Shown: positions 28,455 to 37,720, counted from the first letter of the stretch. The stretch is DNA of 64,000 nucleotides from Synechococcus sp. C9 (GCF_022984075.1 NZ_JALAAD010000001.1:496001-560000); one strand, 5' to 3'. Notes: generated from the sequence alone by a model not told the origin. Translations and numbers: made by a program.

Positions 28455-28573
28455 TAGCAATCCTAAATGGGAATGAAACAGGGGGTCGCAGGGGTACTGC
28501 CCCCGTCTTTGGTTCTGAAAAATTTTTGTATGCCTACGGCACGCAAGCTAATGCCAATCAAGTAGGATTGCTA
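28455..28573. repeat. Complete miniature element, TIR family TAGCAATCCTA
   Basis: 119 bp bounded by TAGCAATCCTA and its exact complement TAGGATTGCTA. The interior has GGGGGTCGCAGGGGTACTGCCCCCGTC, TTGGTTCTGAAAAATTTTTG and TATGCCTACGGCACGCAAGC. This is the clearest full copy of the family. A degenerate GGGTCGCAG...TTGGTTCT module sits just before it at 28358-28383. The gap 28309-28625 contains no gene. Confidence 0.75.
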
Positions 28574-28625
28574 TAGAGGTGTCCTTATTAATTATTAAAT
28601 TAACAGGGATGAATGGGAACGAAAA

Positions 28626-28958
28626 TTAAGACCGAAAGGCGATGAGAAACTGCTCCAGTCCAAAGCGCAATACGGGAGCCAAAATCGCCACAATCACCCC
28701 AGAAACGATGACATAGCGGGCAAACCCCAACGTATCTTTAGAAAGTTGGTAATAGCGTTCATCCCAGCGCTTCACTTCGGCATTGAGTTCCTGTTTCAGA
28801 CCATCCACTTCCCGTTTTAAGTCGTCCACATCCTGTTTCAAGTCATCCACGTCCCGTTTCAGACCATCCACATCCTGTTTCAATTCGCTCACATCTTGCC
28901 GCAGACCCCGCAATTCTTGTAAAACATCCGCCAGGGTTGGTTCCGAAGGACTATTCAT
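28626..28958 (-). CDS. Heptad-repeat coiled-coil membrane protein
   Basis: A 110-residue protein starting at the ATG at 28958, which overlaps the purM stop in ATGAATAG. A run of perfect heptads ([28 protein letters not shown]) forms a coiled coil over about residues 25-60. A single helix, [20 protein letters not shown], anchors the C-terminus. The repeat is also visible in DNA as a 21-bp period. Similar short coiled-coil membrane proteins are common in cyanobacteria and have no assigned role. Translational coupling to purM is likely, but a functional link is not implied. Confidence 0.8.
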   Translation of the reverse strand: MNSPSEPTLADVLQELRGLRQDVSELKQDVDGLKRDVDDLKQDVDDLKREVDGLKQELNAEVKRWDERYYQLSKDTLGFARYVIVSGVIVAILAPVLRFGLEQFLIAFRS

Positions 28959-29988
28959 GGGATTGACCGGTGGGCGTGACTTCTCCAATGATATAACTTT
29001 TTATCCCCAGTTCAGCCAACACCTGCTGTGCCCGTTCCACCTGCACCGGGGGCACAATCATTCCATAGCCAATTCCTAAATTAAACGTTTCCCGCATCGC
29101 CATTTCACTGACATTTCCCTGTTCAGCTAACCATTGAAAAATGCCCGGCCACTGCCAATTTCGCCATTGAATGTCAATCTGTTGATCCGCCCCTAAACAG
29201 CGGGGTAAATTTTCCGGCAATCCCCCCCCCGTAATGTGCGCCATCCCATGAATTTCTATCCCTTGCGCCCGCAGGGCATTCACCGCCGGGACATAAATGG
29301 TTGTGGGGGTTAATAAAACTTCCCCCAAAGTTTTGCCGCCCAATTCTCTAGGGGTTTGTGCCAAAAGTTGGCTCATTTGCATCGGGTCTGGTGCCAAGGT
29401 ATCTAAAATTTTGCGGACTAAACTGTAGCCGTTGCTATGCACCCCACTGCTCGCTAATCCCACCGCCACATCCCCAATCCGCACCTGGGAACCATCGAGC
29501 AATTCCCGCCGCTCCACCACCCCCACACAAAACCCCGCCAAATCATACACCCCCGCTGCGTAAAACCCTGGCATTTCCGCCGTCTCCCCCCCCAACAGGG
29601 CACAGCCGCTCTGCACACAACCCGCCGTGATGCCCTGGATAACCGTCGTTAAGGTTTCCCCATCCAGTACCCCGGTCGCCACATAGTCCAGAAAAAACAG
29701 GGGCTTGGCGTTGCTCGTTAATACATCGTTCACACACATTGCCACCAAATCAATGCCGATGGTATCGTGCCGGTTGAGGATTTGTGCCAGTTTTAATTTG
29801 GTGCCCACCCCATCGGTGCCCGCCACCAACACCGGCTCTTGGTACCCCGCAGGCAGTTGGAAATAGCCCCCAAAGCCGCCGATGTCCCCCAACACCCCCG
29901 GCGTGCGGGTCTGGGCAATCCCCGGTCGAATCCCTGCCACAAACGCCCGTGCCGCCGCCAAATTCACCCCTGCTTGTTGGTAGTCCAT
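28951..29988 (-). CDS. purM: Phosphoribosylformylglycinamidine cyclo-ligase PurM
   Basis: AIR synthetase, fifth step of purine biosynthesis: ATP-dependent cyclisation of FGAM. 345 residues, normal length, starting [17 protein letters not shown]. Conserved blocks: [77 protein letters not shown] and [12 protein letters not shown]. The 3' end overlaps the coiled-coil gene by 8 bp. No frameshift or missing motif. Confidence 0.97.
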   Translation of the reverse strand: MDYQQAGVNLAAARAFVAGIRPGIAQTRTPGVLGDIGGFGGYFQLPAGYQEPVLVAGTDGVGTKLKLAQILNRHDTIGIDLVAMCVNDVLTSNAKPLFFLDYVATGVLDGETLTTVIQGITAGCVQSGCALLGGETAEMPGFYAAGVYDLAGFCVGVVERRELLDGSQVRIGDVAVGLASSGVHSNGYSLVRKILDTLAPDPMQMSQLLAQTPRELGGKTLGEVLLTPTTIYVPAVNALRAQGIEIHGMAHITGGGLPENLPRCLGADQQIDIQWRNWQWPGIFQWLAEQGNVSEMAMRETFNLGIGYGMIVPPVQVERAQQVLAELGIKSYIIGEVTPTGQSHE

Positions 29989-30156
29989 CCCCTAGGCTTG
30001 TGAAAATTCGTGATAATCTGTTACAGTCTGTGGGGGTCGCAGTCATGCCAACCCTGCTTCCCACTGTGCCACACAAGTGCCCTTCCCAGGAATAACCCGT
30101 TCCACATTTTTGGGGCGTTTGGATTATGAATGTCTTGATGTTGTGAGGATTGAGTG

Positions 30157-31053
30157 ATGCGAAACACCCTGAGAATAATCGGTGTGGGAGCCGCAAATCT
30201 TATTTCTTTAGTCGTGGGGACATCGGTGTTGGTTCCCGCCCGTCCGGTGAGAGCCGAGGTGTTAAAAGTGGGGGAACGTGCCCAGGCTCCCGCTCCCCTG
30301 GTGTTGGTGCGCCCCCATCGCCTGGAAGGTCAACCGGCAGCGACCCTATTCATCCGGGATTTACCGATGCTGACGTTCCTGGGGCGAAGCTCGGGGGTGA
30401 CGACGGGGAGCAAGATGGCCAATGTCCAGGTGGAAGGCGACCCCCTGGTACCGGCGACCCAATTCGCCGCCCGGTTAAATCGTCTCACCCAACAACGGTG
30501 GGATGCCAAGGATTTACAGGTGGTGCAAACCGCCTCCCAAGAGCTGTGGTTGCAGTACAAAAATGAGCGGTTGCTCCGTTTTGACAATACGGTCACGTTT
30601 GACGGAGCCACCAATGACCCGGTGCAAAATGCCCTACAAATGACCAATCGTCTGCGGTTACGTTTGGGGAATGCACCCCCGTTAACGGCGGTCACCCCTG
30701 GGACGATGCCCCCCTCCCTGGCCCAACGGGTGGTGACGGCGGCGGTGGGTTCGGTGCGCTCGGTGTTGCAGGGGTGGGCTTCCTGGTATGGGCCGGGATT
30801 TCAAGGGCAACGAACCGCCAGCGGGGAACCGTTTAACCCCCAAGGATTGACAGCGGCCCATCGAACCTTACCCTTTGGCACCCAGGTGCGGGTCACCAAT
30901 TTACGCAATGGACAGGCGGTGGTGGTGCGGATCAACGACCGGGGACCCCACATTCCGGGGCGGGAGATTGACATTTCCACCGGTGCCGCCCAGGCGTTGG
31001 GGTTGATTCAGATGGGGACAGCCCCCGTGCGACTGGAGGTTCTGGGCCCCTGA
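30157..31053 (+). CDS. RlpA-family septal ring lytic transglycosylase
   Basis: Exported RlpA-like protein with a signal peptide ending near VRAEV. The C-terminal double-psi beta-barrel domain carries GWASWYGPGFQGQRTASGEPFNP, AAHRTLPFGTQVRVTNL and VVVRINDRGPHIPGREIDIS, including the catalytic Asp of the family. The middle 150 residues (about 40-195) resemble no domain I recognise. RlpA cleaves naked glycan strands at septa in bacteria where it has been tested. ATG 30157 is preferred over the GTG immediately before it. panC-cmk begins 1 bp after the stop, so the two are co-transcribed. Confidence 0.9.
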   Translation: MRNTLRIIGVGAANLISLVVGTSVLVPARPVRAEVLKVGERAQAPAPLVLVRPHRLEGQPAATLFIRDLPMLTFLGRSSGVTTGSKMANVQVEGDPLVPATQFAARLNRLTQQRWDAKDLQVVQTASQELWLQYKNERLLRFDNTVTFDGATNDPVQNALQMTNRLRLRLGNAPPLTAVTPGTMPPSLAQRVVTAAVGSVRSVLQGWASWYGPGFQGQRTASGEPFNPQGLTAAHRTLPFGTQVRVTNLRNGQAVVVRINDRGPHIPGREIDISTGAAQALGLIQMGTAPVRLEVLGP

Positions 31054-31054
31054 G

Positions 31055-32572
31055 GTGCGTCTGATCCGAACCTTGGCGGGGTTGCAAACCGCCCTGGCTG
31101 ATCAAAATGATCGGGGATTTGTCCCCACGATGGGGGCATTGCACGCAGGGCATGAGGCCCTGATCCGGGCGGCTCGCCAGGCCCATCGGCTGGTGGTGGT
31201 GAGCATTTTTGTCAACCCGTTGCAATTTGCCCCCCAGGAGGATTTTGCCCAGTATCCTCGCACGCTGGCGGCGGATCAGGCGCTGTGTGAAGCCTTGGGA
31301 GTGGATATTCTCTTTGCCCCCACTACCGAAGAATTGCTGGGGTCTGTTCCCCTCACCCAGGTGGTACCCCCGGCGACCCTGACCCAAACCCTCTGTGCGG
31401 TGCACCGACCGGGACATTTTACCGGGGTGGCAACCATTGTGACATTATTATTACAAATTATCCGACCGCATACCCTGTATTTGGGGCAAAAAGATGCCCA
31501 ACAGGTGGCGGTACTGCGACGGGTGATCCAGGATTTACGCTTGGGGGTGCAGGTGCGGGTGATCCCCACCGTACGGGAAGCGGATGGTTTGGCCCTCAGT
31601 TCCCGGAATCGTTACCTCAACCCCGCACAGCGGCACCGGGCAGGGGCAATTTATCGGGGCTTGCAGGGGGCGGAACGCCAGTTTCAGCAGGGGGAACGGC
31701 AGGCGGCGGTTCTAATGGCGGCGGTACGGCAGGAATTGGCTCAGGAAGCGGATATAAAAATTCAGTACATTGAACTCGTGCATCCCGACACCTTGCAACC
31801 ATTGGATGCGATTGAAACAGTAGGTCTATTGGCGGTGGCGGTGTTTTTAGGGGAGGTGCGGTTGATTGATAATGTCCTGCTCAAATGCCGCTTACCAGTG
31901 GTGGCCATTGACGGGCCAGCCGGGGCGGGAAAATCCACCGTGTCCCGGTTGGTGGCGCAACGGTTGGGGTTGACCTATTTGGATACGGGGGCGTTGTACC
32001 GGGCGGTGACCTGGGCGGTTTTGCGTTCCGGGGTGCCCCTTACGGATGCGGTGGGGGTGGCGGAAGTGGCGGCGCAGGCGCAGGTGGAATTACGCTGGCA
32101 ACCGGATTTGCGGGTATTTTTAGCCGGGGAGGATTGTACGAATATCATTCGCACTCCAGCTGTCACCCAGGCGGTGTCCCAGGTGGCGGCGCAACCGGCG
32201 GTACGGCAAATTTTGTTGGGGATACAGCGGCGGTACGGTCAGCGGGGGGGCATTGTGGTGGAGGGGCGGGACATTGGCACAACGGTTTTTCCCGATGCGG
32301 ACCTCAAGATTTTTTTAACCGCTTCGGTGCAGGAGCGGGCCCAACGGCGGTGGCGGGAACTCCAGCAACAGGGGGTCGGGGATGTGGACGTGGCGGCCAT
32401 TGCCCAGGCGATTCAGGAGCGGGATGCCCAGGACAGTCAGCGGCAGGTGTCCCCCTTGCGACAAGCGGCCGATGCGGTGGTGATTGATTCCGATGGCTTG
32501 GACGTGGCGGGGGTGGTGGAGCAAATTGTGCGGGTGTGGCATACTCGGAACCAGACAGGGGCGGGGTTATAA
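31055..32572 (+). CDS. panC/cmk: Bifunctional pantothenate synthetase / cytidylate kinase (PanC-Cmk)
   Basis: Fusion typical of cyanobacteria, 505 residues from a GTG start. Residues 1-270 are PanC, which condenses pantoate and beta-alanine with ATP: FVPTMGALHAGHEALI, VSIFVNPLQF, RPGHFTGVATIV, LGQKDAQQ and LSSRNRYL. Residues 280-500 are CMP kinase: P-loop IDGPAGAGKSTVSRLVAQ, LDTGALYRA, VEGRDIGTTVFPDADLKIFLTAS and ERDAQDSQR. The same fused order occurs in Synechocystis and its relatives. It starts 1 bp after rlpA; the downstream PIN-TRAM gene follows after 28 bp. Confidence 0.97.
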   Translation: MRLIRTLAGLQTALADQNDRGFVPTMGALHAGHEALIRAARQAHRLVVVSIFVNPLQFAPQEDFAQYPRTLAADQALCEALGVDILFAPTTEELLGSVPLTQVVPPATLTQTLCAVHRPGHFTGVATIVTLLLQIIRPHTLYLGQKDAQQVAVLRRVIQDLRLGVQVRVIPTVREADGLALSSRNRYLNPAQRHRAGAIYRGLQGAERQFQQGERQAAVLMAAVRQELAQEADIKIQYIELVHPDTLQPLDAIETVGLLAVAVFLGEVRLIDNVLLKCRLPVVAIDGPAGAGKSTVSRLVAQRLGLTYLDTGALYRAVTWAVLRSGVPLTDAVGVAEVAAQAQVELRWQPDLRVFLAGEDCTNIIRTPAVTQAVSQVAAQPAVRQILLGIQRRYGQRGGIVVEGRDIGTTVFPDADLKIFLTASVQERAQRRWRELQQQGVGDVDVAAIAQAIQERDAQDSQRQVSPLRQAADAVVIDSDGLDVAGVVEQIVRVWHTRNQTGAGL

Positions 32573-32600
32573 TAAAATTCAAGCCACAGGCCTGGGCGCA

Positions 32601-33683
32601 ATGCTGGATATTATCATTATCGGCTCGTTAATTTTGGTCGCCGGAGCCTTGGGGTTTCGGAGTGTGGAGCTTTTACCCCCGGAAACACTCATGCCGGTGA
32701 GTAACTTGGCGGGTTTACGCTGGGTCATTAGTGGCTTTGCGGCATTGATTTTGGGATTACCGGCGGGGGTGATCCTCCAGGGAGCCTACCGACGCTTGGA
32801 ACAACGCCTGCGCCAGTGGCCGATTGAGGTGATTTTGACCCGGGCGGTGGGTCTGGTGGTAGGGTTACTTTTGGCGAATTTGCTCCTGGCTCCCCTATTT
32901 ATCCTGCCCATTCCGGTGGGGTTGGAATGGCTAAAACCCTTGGCCGCTGTTGTGACTAGCCTTTCCCTGAGTTATGTGGGGGTGACGGCGGCGGATATTC
33001 ACGGGACTGCCCTACTGCGGCTGTTGAGTCCCAATACGGTACAGCCGATGCTCTTGGCGGAGGGGACCTTACGCCCGGCGGCGAGTAAATTGCTCGACAG
33101 TAGTGTGATTATTGATGGGCGCATCGAGGCGATTTTGGCAACCCAATTTTTGGAGGGACAATTAATTATTCCTCGGTTCGTGTTGGCGGAACTGCAAACC
33201 CTGGCGGATAGCAGCAATGACCAACGGCGCAGTCGGGGGCGCAAGGGGTTAGAGTTATTAAAGCGTTTGCAACAAAATTATCCCCAGCGATTGGTCATTC
33301 ACAGTGCGGATTACCCGGATTTGGATACGGTGGATGCCAAATTGGTGCGATTGGCGCAGGAACTGAATGCCATGTTACTCACCAATGATTATGGGTTAAA
33401 TCAAGTGGCTTCGGTGCAAAATGTGACGGTTCTCAATATCAATGAATTAGCACAGGCACTGCGGGCGTTGTACTTGCCGGGGGATACTTTAGACCTAAAA
33501 ATTCTCAAGGAAGGGAAGGAACCCAGTCAGGGGGTGGGTTATTTGGACGATGGCACGATGGTGGTGGTGGAGCAAGGGCGGGCATACATTGGGGATGAAT
33601 TGCCGGTGGTGGTGACGGGAGCATTGCAAACTTCGGCGGGGCGGATGATTTTTGCGCGCCCCAAGGCATCCTTGAAAACGTGA
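32601..33683 (+). CDS. PIN-TRAM membrane protein (YacL-like)
   Basis: A 360-residue protein from the ATG at 32601 (MLDIIIIGSLILVAGALGF); an upstream in-frame start would lie inside panC-cmk. Four N-terminal helices (residues 1-135) are followed by a PIN nuclease-fold domain. That domain has acidic residues in SSVIIDGRIEA, RFVLAELQTLADS, DTVDAKLVRLAQ and LLTNDYGLNQVA. A C-terminal TRAM RNA-binding domain (GVGYLDDGTMVVVEQGRAYIGDELPVVVTG) completes it. All four PIN acidic positions appear present, so RNase activity is plausible. Related to Bacillus YacL. Confidence 0.92.
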   Translation: MLDIIIIGSLILVAGALGFRSVELLPPETLMPVSNLAGLRWVISGFAALILGLPAGVILQGAYRRLEQRLRQWPIEVILTRAVGLVVGLLLANLLLAPLFILPIPVGLEWLKPLAAVVTSLSLSYVGVTAADIHGTALLRLLSPNTVQPMLLAEGTLRPAASKLLDSSVIIDGRIEAILATQFLEGQLIIPRFVLAELQTLADSSNDQRRSRGRKGLELLKRLQQNYPQRLVIHSADYPDLDTVDAKLVRLAQELNAMLLTNDYGLNQVASVQNVTVLNINELAQALRALYLPGDTLDLKILKEGKEPSQGVGYLDDGTMVVVEQGRAYIGDELPVVVTGALQTSAGRMIFARPKASLKT

Positions 33684-33922
33684 ATTTGGGGTAATTTGTA
33701 TTAACTTAAATTGTAAGTAACTTTTCATAATGAGAATCATAATTGGGCAATAAAAAATTTGAGGGCACCGCTCCACGTTGGTTCTGATTCCCACAGATCA
33801 TGGGCGATTCAGATCACCTGAGAGTACTACTCACATCAAAGCGATGGAGATCACACCGTTGGGGTCGGATTGCCGCCACAATAGGAATGCTTGTGTAGGC
33901 TGTCTTTTTTTGGAGTATAACC
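33684..33922. repeat. Short intergenic gap with repeat fragment
   Basis: Contains GAGGGCACCGCTCCACGTTGGTTCTG near 33761-33786, a degenerate half of the GGTCGCAGGGGC...TTGGTTCT module. Nothing else is recognised before the ribosome-binding region of the pentapeptide gene. Confidence 0.45.
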
Positions 33923-34339
33923 ATGAAATCCCTCAATCTGTGGGCAGCGGTGGTCATCACTGGTTTGGTTGCTCTCCCCGTGGGAGCCGAGGATGCGTCC
34001 CAGGTACGGCAATTGTTGAGTTCCAAAGCCTGTGCCAACTGTGACCTGCGGGGGGCGGACCTGCGGGGCGCAAAATTAGGTAATGCCAATCTCCAGGGGG
34101 CGGATTTGACCCGTGCCAACCTGCGGGGAGCGGACTTGACTGGGGCGGATTTGAGCGGTACGGATTTGCGGAATGCGGATTTGCGAGGGGCGAACCTGAG
34201 CTACGCCAAGTTGGATGATGCCGACCTGCGGGGCGCAAATTTGGAAGGGGCAAACCTGCGGGGAACGGATTTGGAACGGCGTCAACCTGGGGAGTTTGGT
34301 GGCAAATCTACCCTGAGGAGCATCCCTGCCCCCCGTTAA
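33923..34339 (+). CDS. Secreted pentapeptide-repeat protein
   Basis: A 138-residue protein with a signal peptide (MKSLNLWAAVVITGLVALPVGA) and a Cys pair in SKACANCDLRG, then about 16 pentapeptides of the A(D/N)LxG type (residues 40-115) that fold as a right-handed quadrilateral beta helix. The last 22 residues, LERRQPGEFGGKSTLRSIPAPR, abruptly lose the repeat. A one-base shift near 34272-34275 would continue the repeat as LNGVNLGSLVANLP and stop at 34316, so the tail looks frameshifted. The stop overlaps the next start by one base (TAATG). Confidence 0.82.
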   Translation: MKSLNLWAAVVITGLVALPVGAEDASQVRQLLSSKACANCDLRGADLRGAKLGNANLQGADLTRANLRGADLTGADLSGTDLRNADLRGANLSYAKLDDADLRGANLEGANLRGTDLERRQPGEFGGKSTLRSIPAPR

Positions 34340-34692
34340 TGGTTTGGCGATGGTTGGTTGGATTATTGATATTACTCTTGCCTGGGGGGGTGTGTGCCTT
34401 ACCGCCGCCCCTCCTCCCTGCCTCTGTGGTGGATCAAGCCCTGACCGATTTACCACGCTGGGAACGACGGGGGCAAACCCTAATCCTGACTACCACATTT
34501 CCTGATTTTGTGCAGGCGATGGCATTCGTGAATCAGTTGATAGCACCGGCGGAACGGTTGGGGCATCATCCTGAGATAACGATTATCTACAATCGAGTAA
34601 CCCTATTGTTGACCACCCATGATGCGGGTGGATTGACTCAGTTGGATTTAGATTTAGCACAGGCAATTCAGGGGTTATTGAGTGCGCCGTGA
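34339..34692 (+). CDS. Pterin-4a-carbinolamine dehydratase-like protein with signal peptide
   Basis: A 117-residue protein whose residues 30-117 match pterin-4a-carbinolamine dehydratase (PhhB/DCoH): FVQAMAFVNQLIAPAERLGHHPEITIIYNRVTLLLTTHDAGGLTQLD carries the HHP motif and the downstream GGLT motif in correct spacing. Unusually, residues 1-21 (VWRWLVGLLILLLPGGVCALPPP) form a convincing Sec signal peptide, so the enzyme would act in the periplasm or lumen. It is translationally coupled to the secreted pentapeptide protein. The cytosolic form normally recycles tetrahydrobiopterin; the exported role is unknown. Confidence 0.85.
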   Translation: MVWRWLVGLLILLLPGGVCALPPPLLPASVVDQALTDLPRWERRGQTLILTTTFPDFVQAMAFVNQLIAPAERLGHHPEITIIYNRVTLLLTTHDAGGLTQLDLDLAQAIQGLLSAP

Positions 34693-34927
34693 TCACTAAT
34701 CAATTTCCAAGTAATTAAGTCATAAATTAAAAATTAAGGACATCTCTATTTACTGCCACCACTGGAAGATTATTTCCCTATTGCACAAACGTTCAATAAA
34801 AGGAATTTTTTATAGATTTCTATAGAGCAGTTCTAGCAATTACAAAGTATTATAAATTAGCAGTCGCCGGGGCACTAACGGGTGAGATCGCTATAGTAGT
34901 CAATAGGAGCTTTAATGGATACAACCT

Positions 34928-35638
34928 ATGACTACAGCCGAGGCAAAGGCGGTAATTTATCCCGATAGCGATGGAGAACCTTTGGCAGAGACCCAAACCC
35001 ATGTGTGGGTGATCTTAAGTCTATTAAGTATGCTGAGCCGGTATTTAGGGGAACGGGCGGTGGTGTTTGCTGACCAATTTTTCTATTACATTGAGGGAAA
35101 TCCTAGGGCGAGGGTTGCCCCGGATGTGATGGTAGTCTTTGGGATAGAACCGGGAATGCGCCGCAGTTACAAACTTTGGGAAGAGGGTCAAGCACCGGGA
35201 ATGATTATGGAAGTCACCTCGGAAGGGACGAGGGAGATGGATTGGGGATTTAAGAAAAGGTTGTATGAACAAATTGGGGTCAGGGAGTATTGGTTATTTG
35301 ACCCGTTGGGGGAGTGGATTGAGGGGCAATTGCAGGGTTATCGCTTGGATGAAGATGGCGTATATCGTTCTATCAAGAATCCTGTGAGTGAAGTGTTGGG
35401 TTTGCGTTTGCAACCGGGTATGGGGCGTTTAGATTTGTATCGTTTGGATAACGGGGAAAAGTTGCTCACCCCTGATGAATTAGCGCAGGAGTTAATTCAA
35501 AAAGAACAAGTGTTGGAACAAACTCATCAACAATTAGCACAAAAAGAGCAGGAATTACTCTTAGAACGGCAACGGGCGGAACGGTTAGCGGCATATTTAC
35601 GCAGTCAAGGCATTAATCCTGATGAAATTGGAGGTTAG
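34928..35638 (+). CDS. Uma2-family (DUF820) nuclease-fold protein, divergent first copy
   Basis: A 236-residue protein of the Uma2/DUF820 family, a PD-(D/E)xK nuclease fold abundant in cyanobacteria and of unproven function. Putative catalytic residues: Asp in VAPDVMVVF, Glu in MIMEVTS and Lys in FKKRLYEQIGVREYWLFDP. A C-terminal coiled coil (QKEQVLEQTHQQLAQKEQELLLERQRAERL) ends in SQGINPDEIGG. Its N-terminal 190 residues differ clearly from the next five copies while the tail is the same, suggesting tail exchange by recombination. First of six tandem genes. Confidence 0.88.
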   Translation: MTTAEAKAVIYPDSDGEPLAETQTHVWVILSLLSMLSRYLGERAVVFADQFFYYIEGNPRARVAPDVMVVFGIEPGMRRSYKLWEEGQAPGMIMEVTSEGTREMDWGFKKRLYEQIGVREYWLFDPLGEWIEGQLQGYRLDEDGVYRSIKNPVSEVLGLRLQPGMGRLDLYRLDNGEKLLTPDELAQELIQKEQVLEQTHQQLAQKEQELLLERQRAERLAAYLRSQGINPDEIGG

Positions 35639-35642
35639 GGCG

Positions 35643-36290
35643 ATGACATTAACTCCCAGTCGCAAGCTCATTTATCCTGATAGTGATGGTCAACCGATGG
35701 CGGATAATACCCTGCAATTTCGTTGGATTGTCTTATTCAAAGAGAATTTGGAATGTCTATTTCGGGATAATTTGGATGTATTTGTGGGGGGTGATTTGCT
35801 GTGGTATCCGGTGGAAGGACATCCAGAGATACGGGTTGCCCCGGATGTCATGGTGGTGTTTCATCGTCCCAAGGGGGAGCGGGGTTCCTATCGGCAATGG
35901 GAAGAAAATGGGATAGCACCGCAAGTGGTATTTGAGATATTATCACCGGGAAACCGATTGGCAGAGATGGCAAAGAAATTGGAATTTTACGAGCAGTATG
36001 GGGTGGAAGAATACTATATTTATGACCCCCAATTGAATGAATTAAGTGGTTATCAAAGAGTAGGGAATCGGTTGAGAGTAATTGAGGAGATGAATGGGTG
36101 GGTGAGTCCCCGGTTGGGCATCCGATTTGCATTAACTGATGATGAATTGCTGGTGTATTATCCCAATGGCGAACGGTTCAAGACCACAGTGGAATTGGCG
36201 CAGGAATTAGAACGAGAACGACAGCGGGCGGAACGATTAGCAGCATATTTACGCAGTCAAGGCATTAATCCTGATGAAATTGGAGGTTAG
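35643..36290 (+). CDS. Uma2-family protein, tandem copy 2
   Basis: 215 residues, starting MTLTPSRKLIYPDSDGQPMAD; the ATG lies 4 bp after the previous stop (TAGGGCGATG). Domain residues: Asp in VAPDVMVVFHRP, Glu in VVFEILSPGNR, Lys in MAKKLEFYEQYGVEEYYIYDP. It has the shortest coiled-coil tail of copies 2-6, entering ERERQRAERLAAYLRSQGI almost directly after VELAQELE. Catalytic-type residues are intact. Confidence 0.88.
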   Translation: MTLTPSRKLIYPDSDGQPMADNTLQFRWIVLFKENLECLFRDNLDVFVGGDLLWYPVEGHPEIRVAPDVMVVFHRPKGERGSYRQWEENGIAPQVVFEILSPGNRLAEMAKKLEFYEQYGVEEYYIYDPQLNELSGYQRVGNRLRVIEEMNGWVSPRLGIRFALTDDELLVYYPNGERFKTTVELAQELERERQRAERLAAYLRSQGINPDEIGG

Positions 36291-36294
36291 GGCA

Positions 36295-36984
36295 ATGACA
36301 TTAACTCCCAGTCGCAAGCTCATTTATCCCGATAGTGATGGTCAACCGATGGCAGATAATACCCTGCAATTTCGTTGGATTGTCTTATTCAAAGAGAATT
36401 TGGAATGTCTATTTCGGGATAATTTGGATGTATTTGTGGGGGGTGATTTGCTGTGGTATCCGGTGGAAGGACATCCAGAGATACGGGTTGCCCCGGATGT
36501 CATGGTGGTGTTTAACCGTCCCAAGGGAGAGCGGGGTTCCTATCGGCAGTGGGAAGAAAATGGGATAGCACCACAAGTGGTATTTGAGATATTATCACCG
36601 GGAAATCGGTTGGCAGAGATGGCAAAGAAATTAGAATTTTATGAGCAGTATGGGGTGGAAGAATACTATATTTATGACCCCCAATTGAATGAATTAAGTG
36701 GTTATCAAAGAGTGGGGAATCGGTTGAGGGTGATTGAGGAGATGAATGGGTGGGTGAGTCCCCGTTTGGGCATCCGATTTGAATTAACTGATGATGAATT
36801 GCTGGTGTATTATCCCAATGGGGAGCGGTTCAAAACTACAGTGGAATTGGCGCAGGAATTAGAACAAACTCATCAACAATTAGCACAAAAAGAGCAGGAA
36901 TTACTCTTAGAACGGCAACGGGCGGAACGGTTAGCGGCGTATTTACGCAGTCAAGGCATTAATCCTGATGAAATTGGAGGTTAG
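36295..36984 (+). CDS. Uma2-family protein, tandem copy 3
   Basis: 229 residues. It is nearly identical to copy 2 over the first 190 residues (for example VFNRPKGERGSY instead of VFHRPKGERGSY). The coiled-coil tail contains QTHQQLAQKEQELLLERQR, like copy 1. The DNA of the N-terminal 500 bp is almost the same as copy 4, consistent with a recent duplication. Starts 4 bp after the preceding stop. Confidence 0.88.
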   Translation: MTLTPSRKLIYPDSDGQPMADNTLQFRWIVLFKENLECLFRDNLDVFVGGDLLWYPVEGHPEIRVAPDVMVVFNRPKGERGSYRQWEENGIAPQVVFEILSPGNRLAEMAKKLEFYEQYGVEEYYIYDPQLNELSGYQRVGNRLRVIEEMNGWVSPRLGIRFELTDDELLVYYPNGERFKTTVELAQELEQTHQQLAQKEQELLLERQRAERLAAYLRSQGINPDEIGG

Positions 36985-36988
36985 GGCG

Positions 36989-37720
36989 ATGACATTAACT
37001 CCCAGTCGCAAGCTCATTTATCCTGATAGTGATGGTCAACCGATGGCAGATAATACCCTGCAATTTCGTTGGATTGTCTTATTCAAAGAGAATTTGGAAT
37101 GTCTATTTCGGGATAATTTGGATGTATTTGTGGGGGGTGATTTGCTGTGGTATCCGGTGGAAGGACATCCAGAGATACGGGTTGCCCCGGATGTCATGGT
37201 GGTGTTTAACCGTCCCAAGGGAGAGCGGGGTTCCTATCGGCAGTGGGAAGAAAATGGGATAGCACCACAAGTGGTATTTGAGATATTATCACCGGGAAAT
37301 CGGTTGGCAGAGATGGCAAAGAAATTAGAATTTTATGAGCAGTATGGGGTGGAAGAATACTATATTTATGACCCCCAATTGAATGAATTAAGTGGTTATC
37401 AAAGAGTGGGGAATCGGTTGAGGGTGATTGAGGAGATGAATGGGTGGGTGAGTCCCCGTTTGGGCATCCGATTTGAATTAACCAATGATGAATTGCTGGT
37501 GTATTATCCCAATGGGGAGCAGTTCAAAACTACAGTGGAATTGGCACAGGAATTAGAACAGACTCAGCAAGAGTTGATCCAAAAAGAACAAGTACTAGAA
37601 CAAACTTATCAACAATTAGAACAAAAAGAGCAGGAATTACTCTTAGAACGACAGCGGGCGGAACGGTTAGCGGCGTATTTACGCAGTCAAGGCATTAATC
37701 CTGATGAAATTGGAGGTTAG
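36989..37720 (+). CDS. Uma2-family protein, tandem copy 4
   Basis: 243 residues, the longest copy. The extra length is all in the coiled coil (QTQQELIQKEQVLEQTYQQLEQKEQELLLERQR), an expansion of the heptad-like glutamine units. The nuclease-fold part has the same Asp/Glu/Lys set, with small changes such as ELTNDELLVYYPNGEQFKTT. Same 4-bp intergenic spacing as its neighbours. Confidence 0.88.
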   Translation: MTLTPSRKLIYPDSDGQPMADNTLQFRWIVLFKENLECLFRDNLDVFVGGDLLWYPVEGHPEIRVAPDVMVVFNRPKGERGSYRQWEENGIAPQVVFEILSPGNRLAEMAKKLEFYEQYGVEEYYIYDPQLNELSGYQRVGNRLRVIEEMNGWVSPRLGIRFELTNDELLVYYPNGEQFKTTVELAQELEQTQQELIQKEQVLEQTYQQLEQKEQELLLERQRAERLAAYLRSQGINPDEIGG

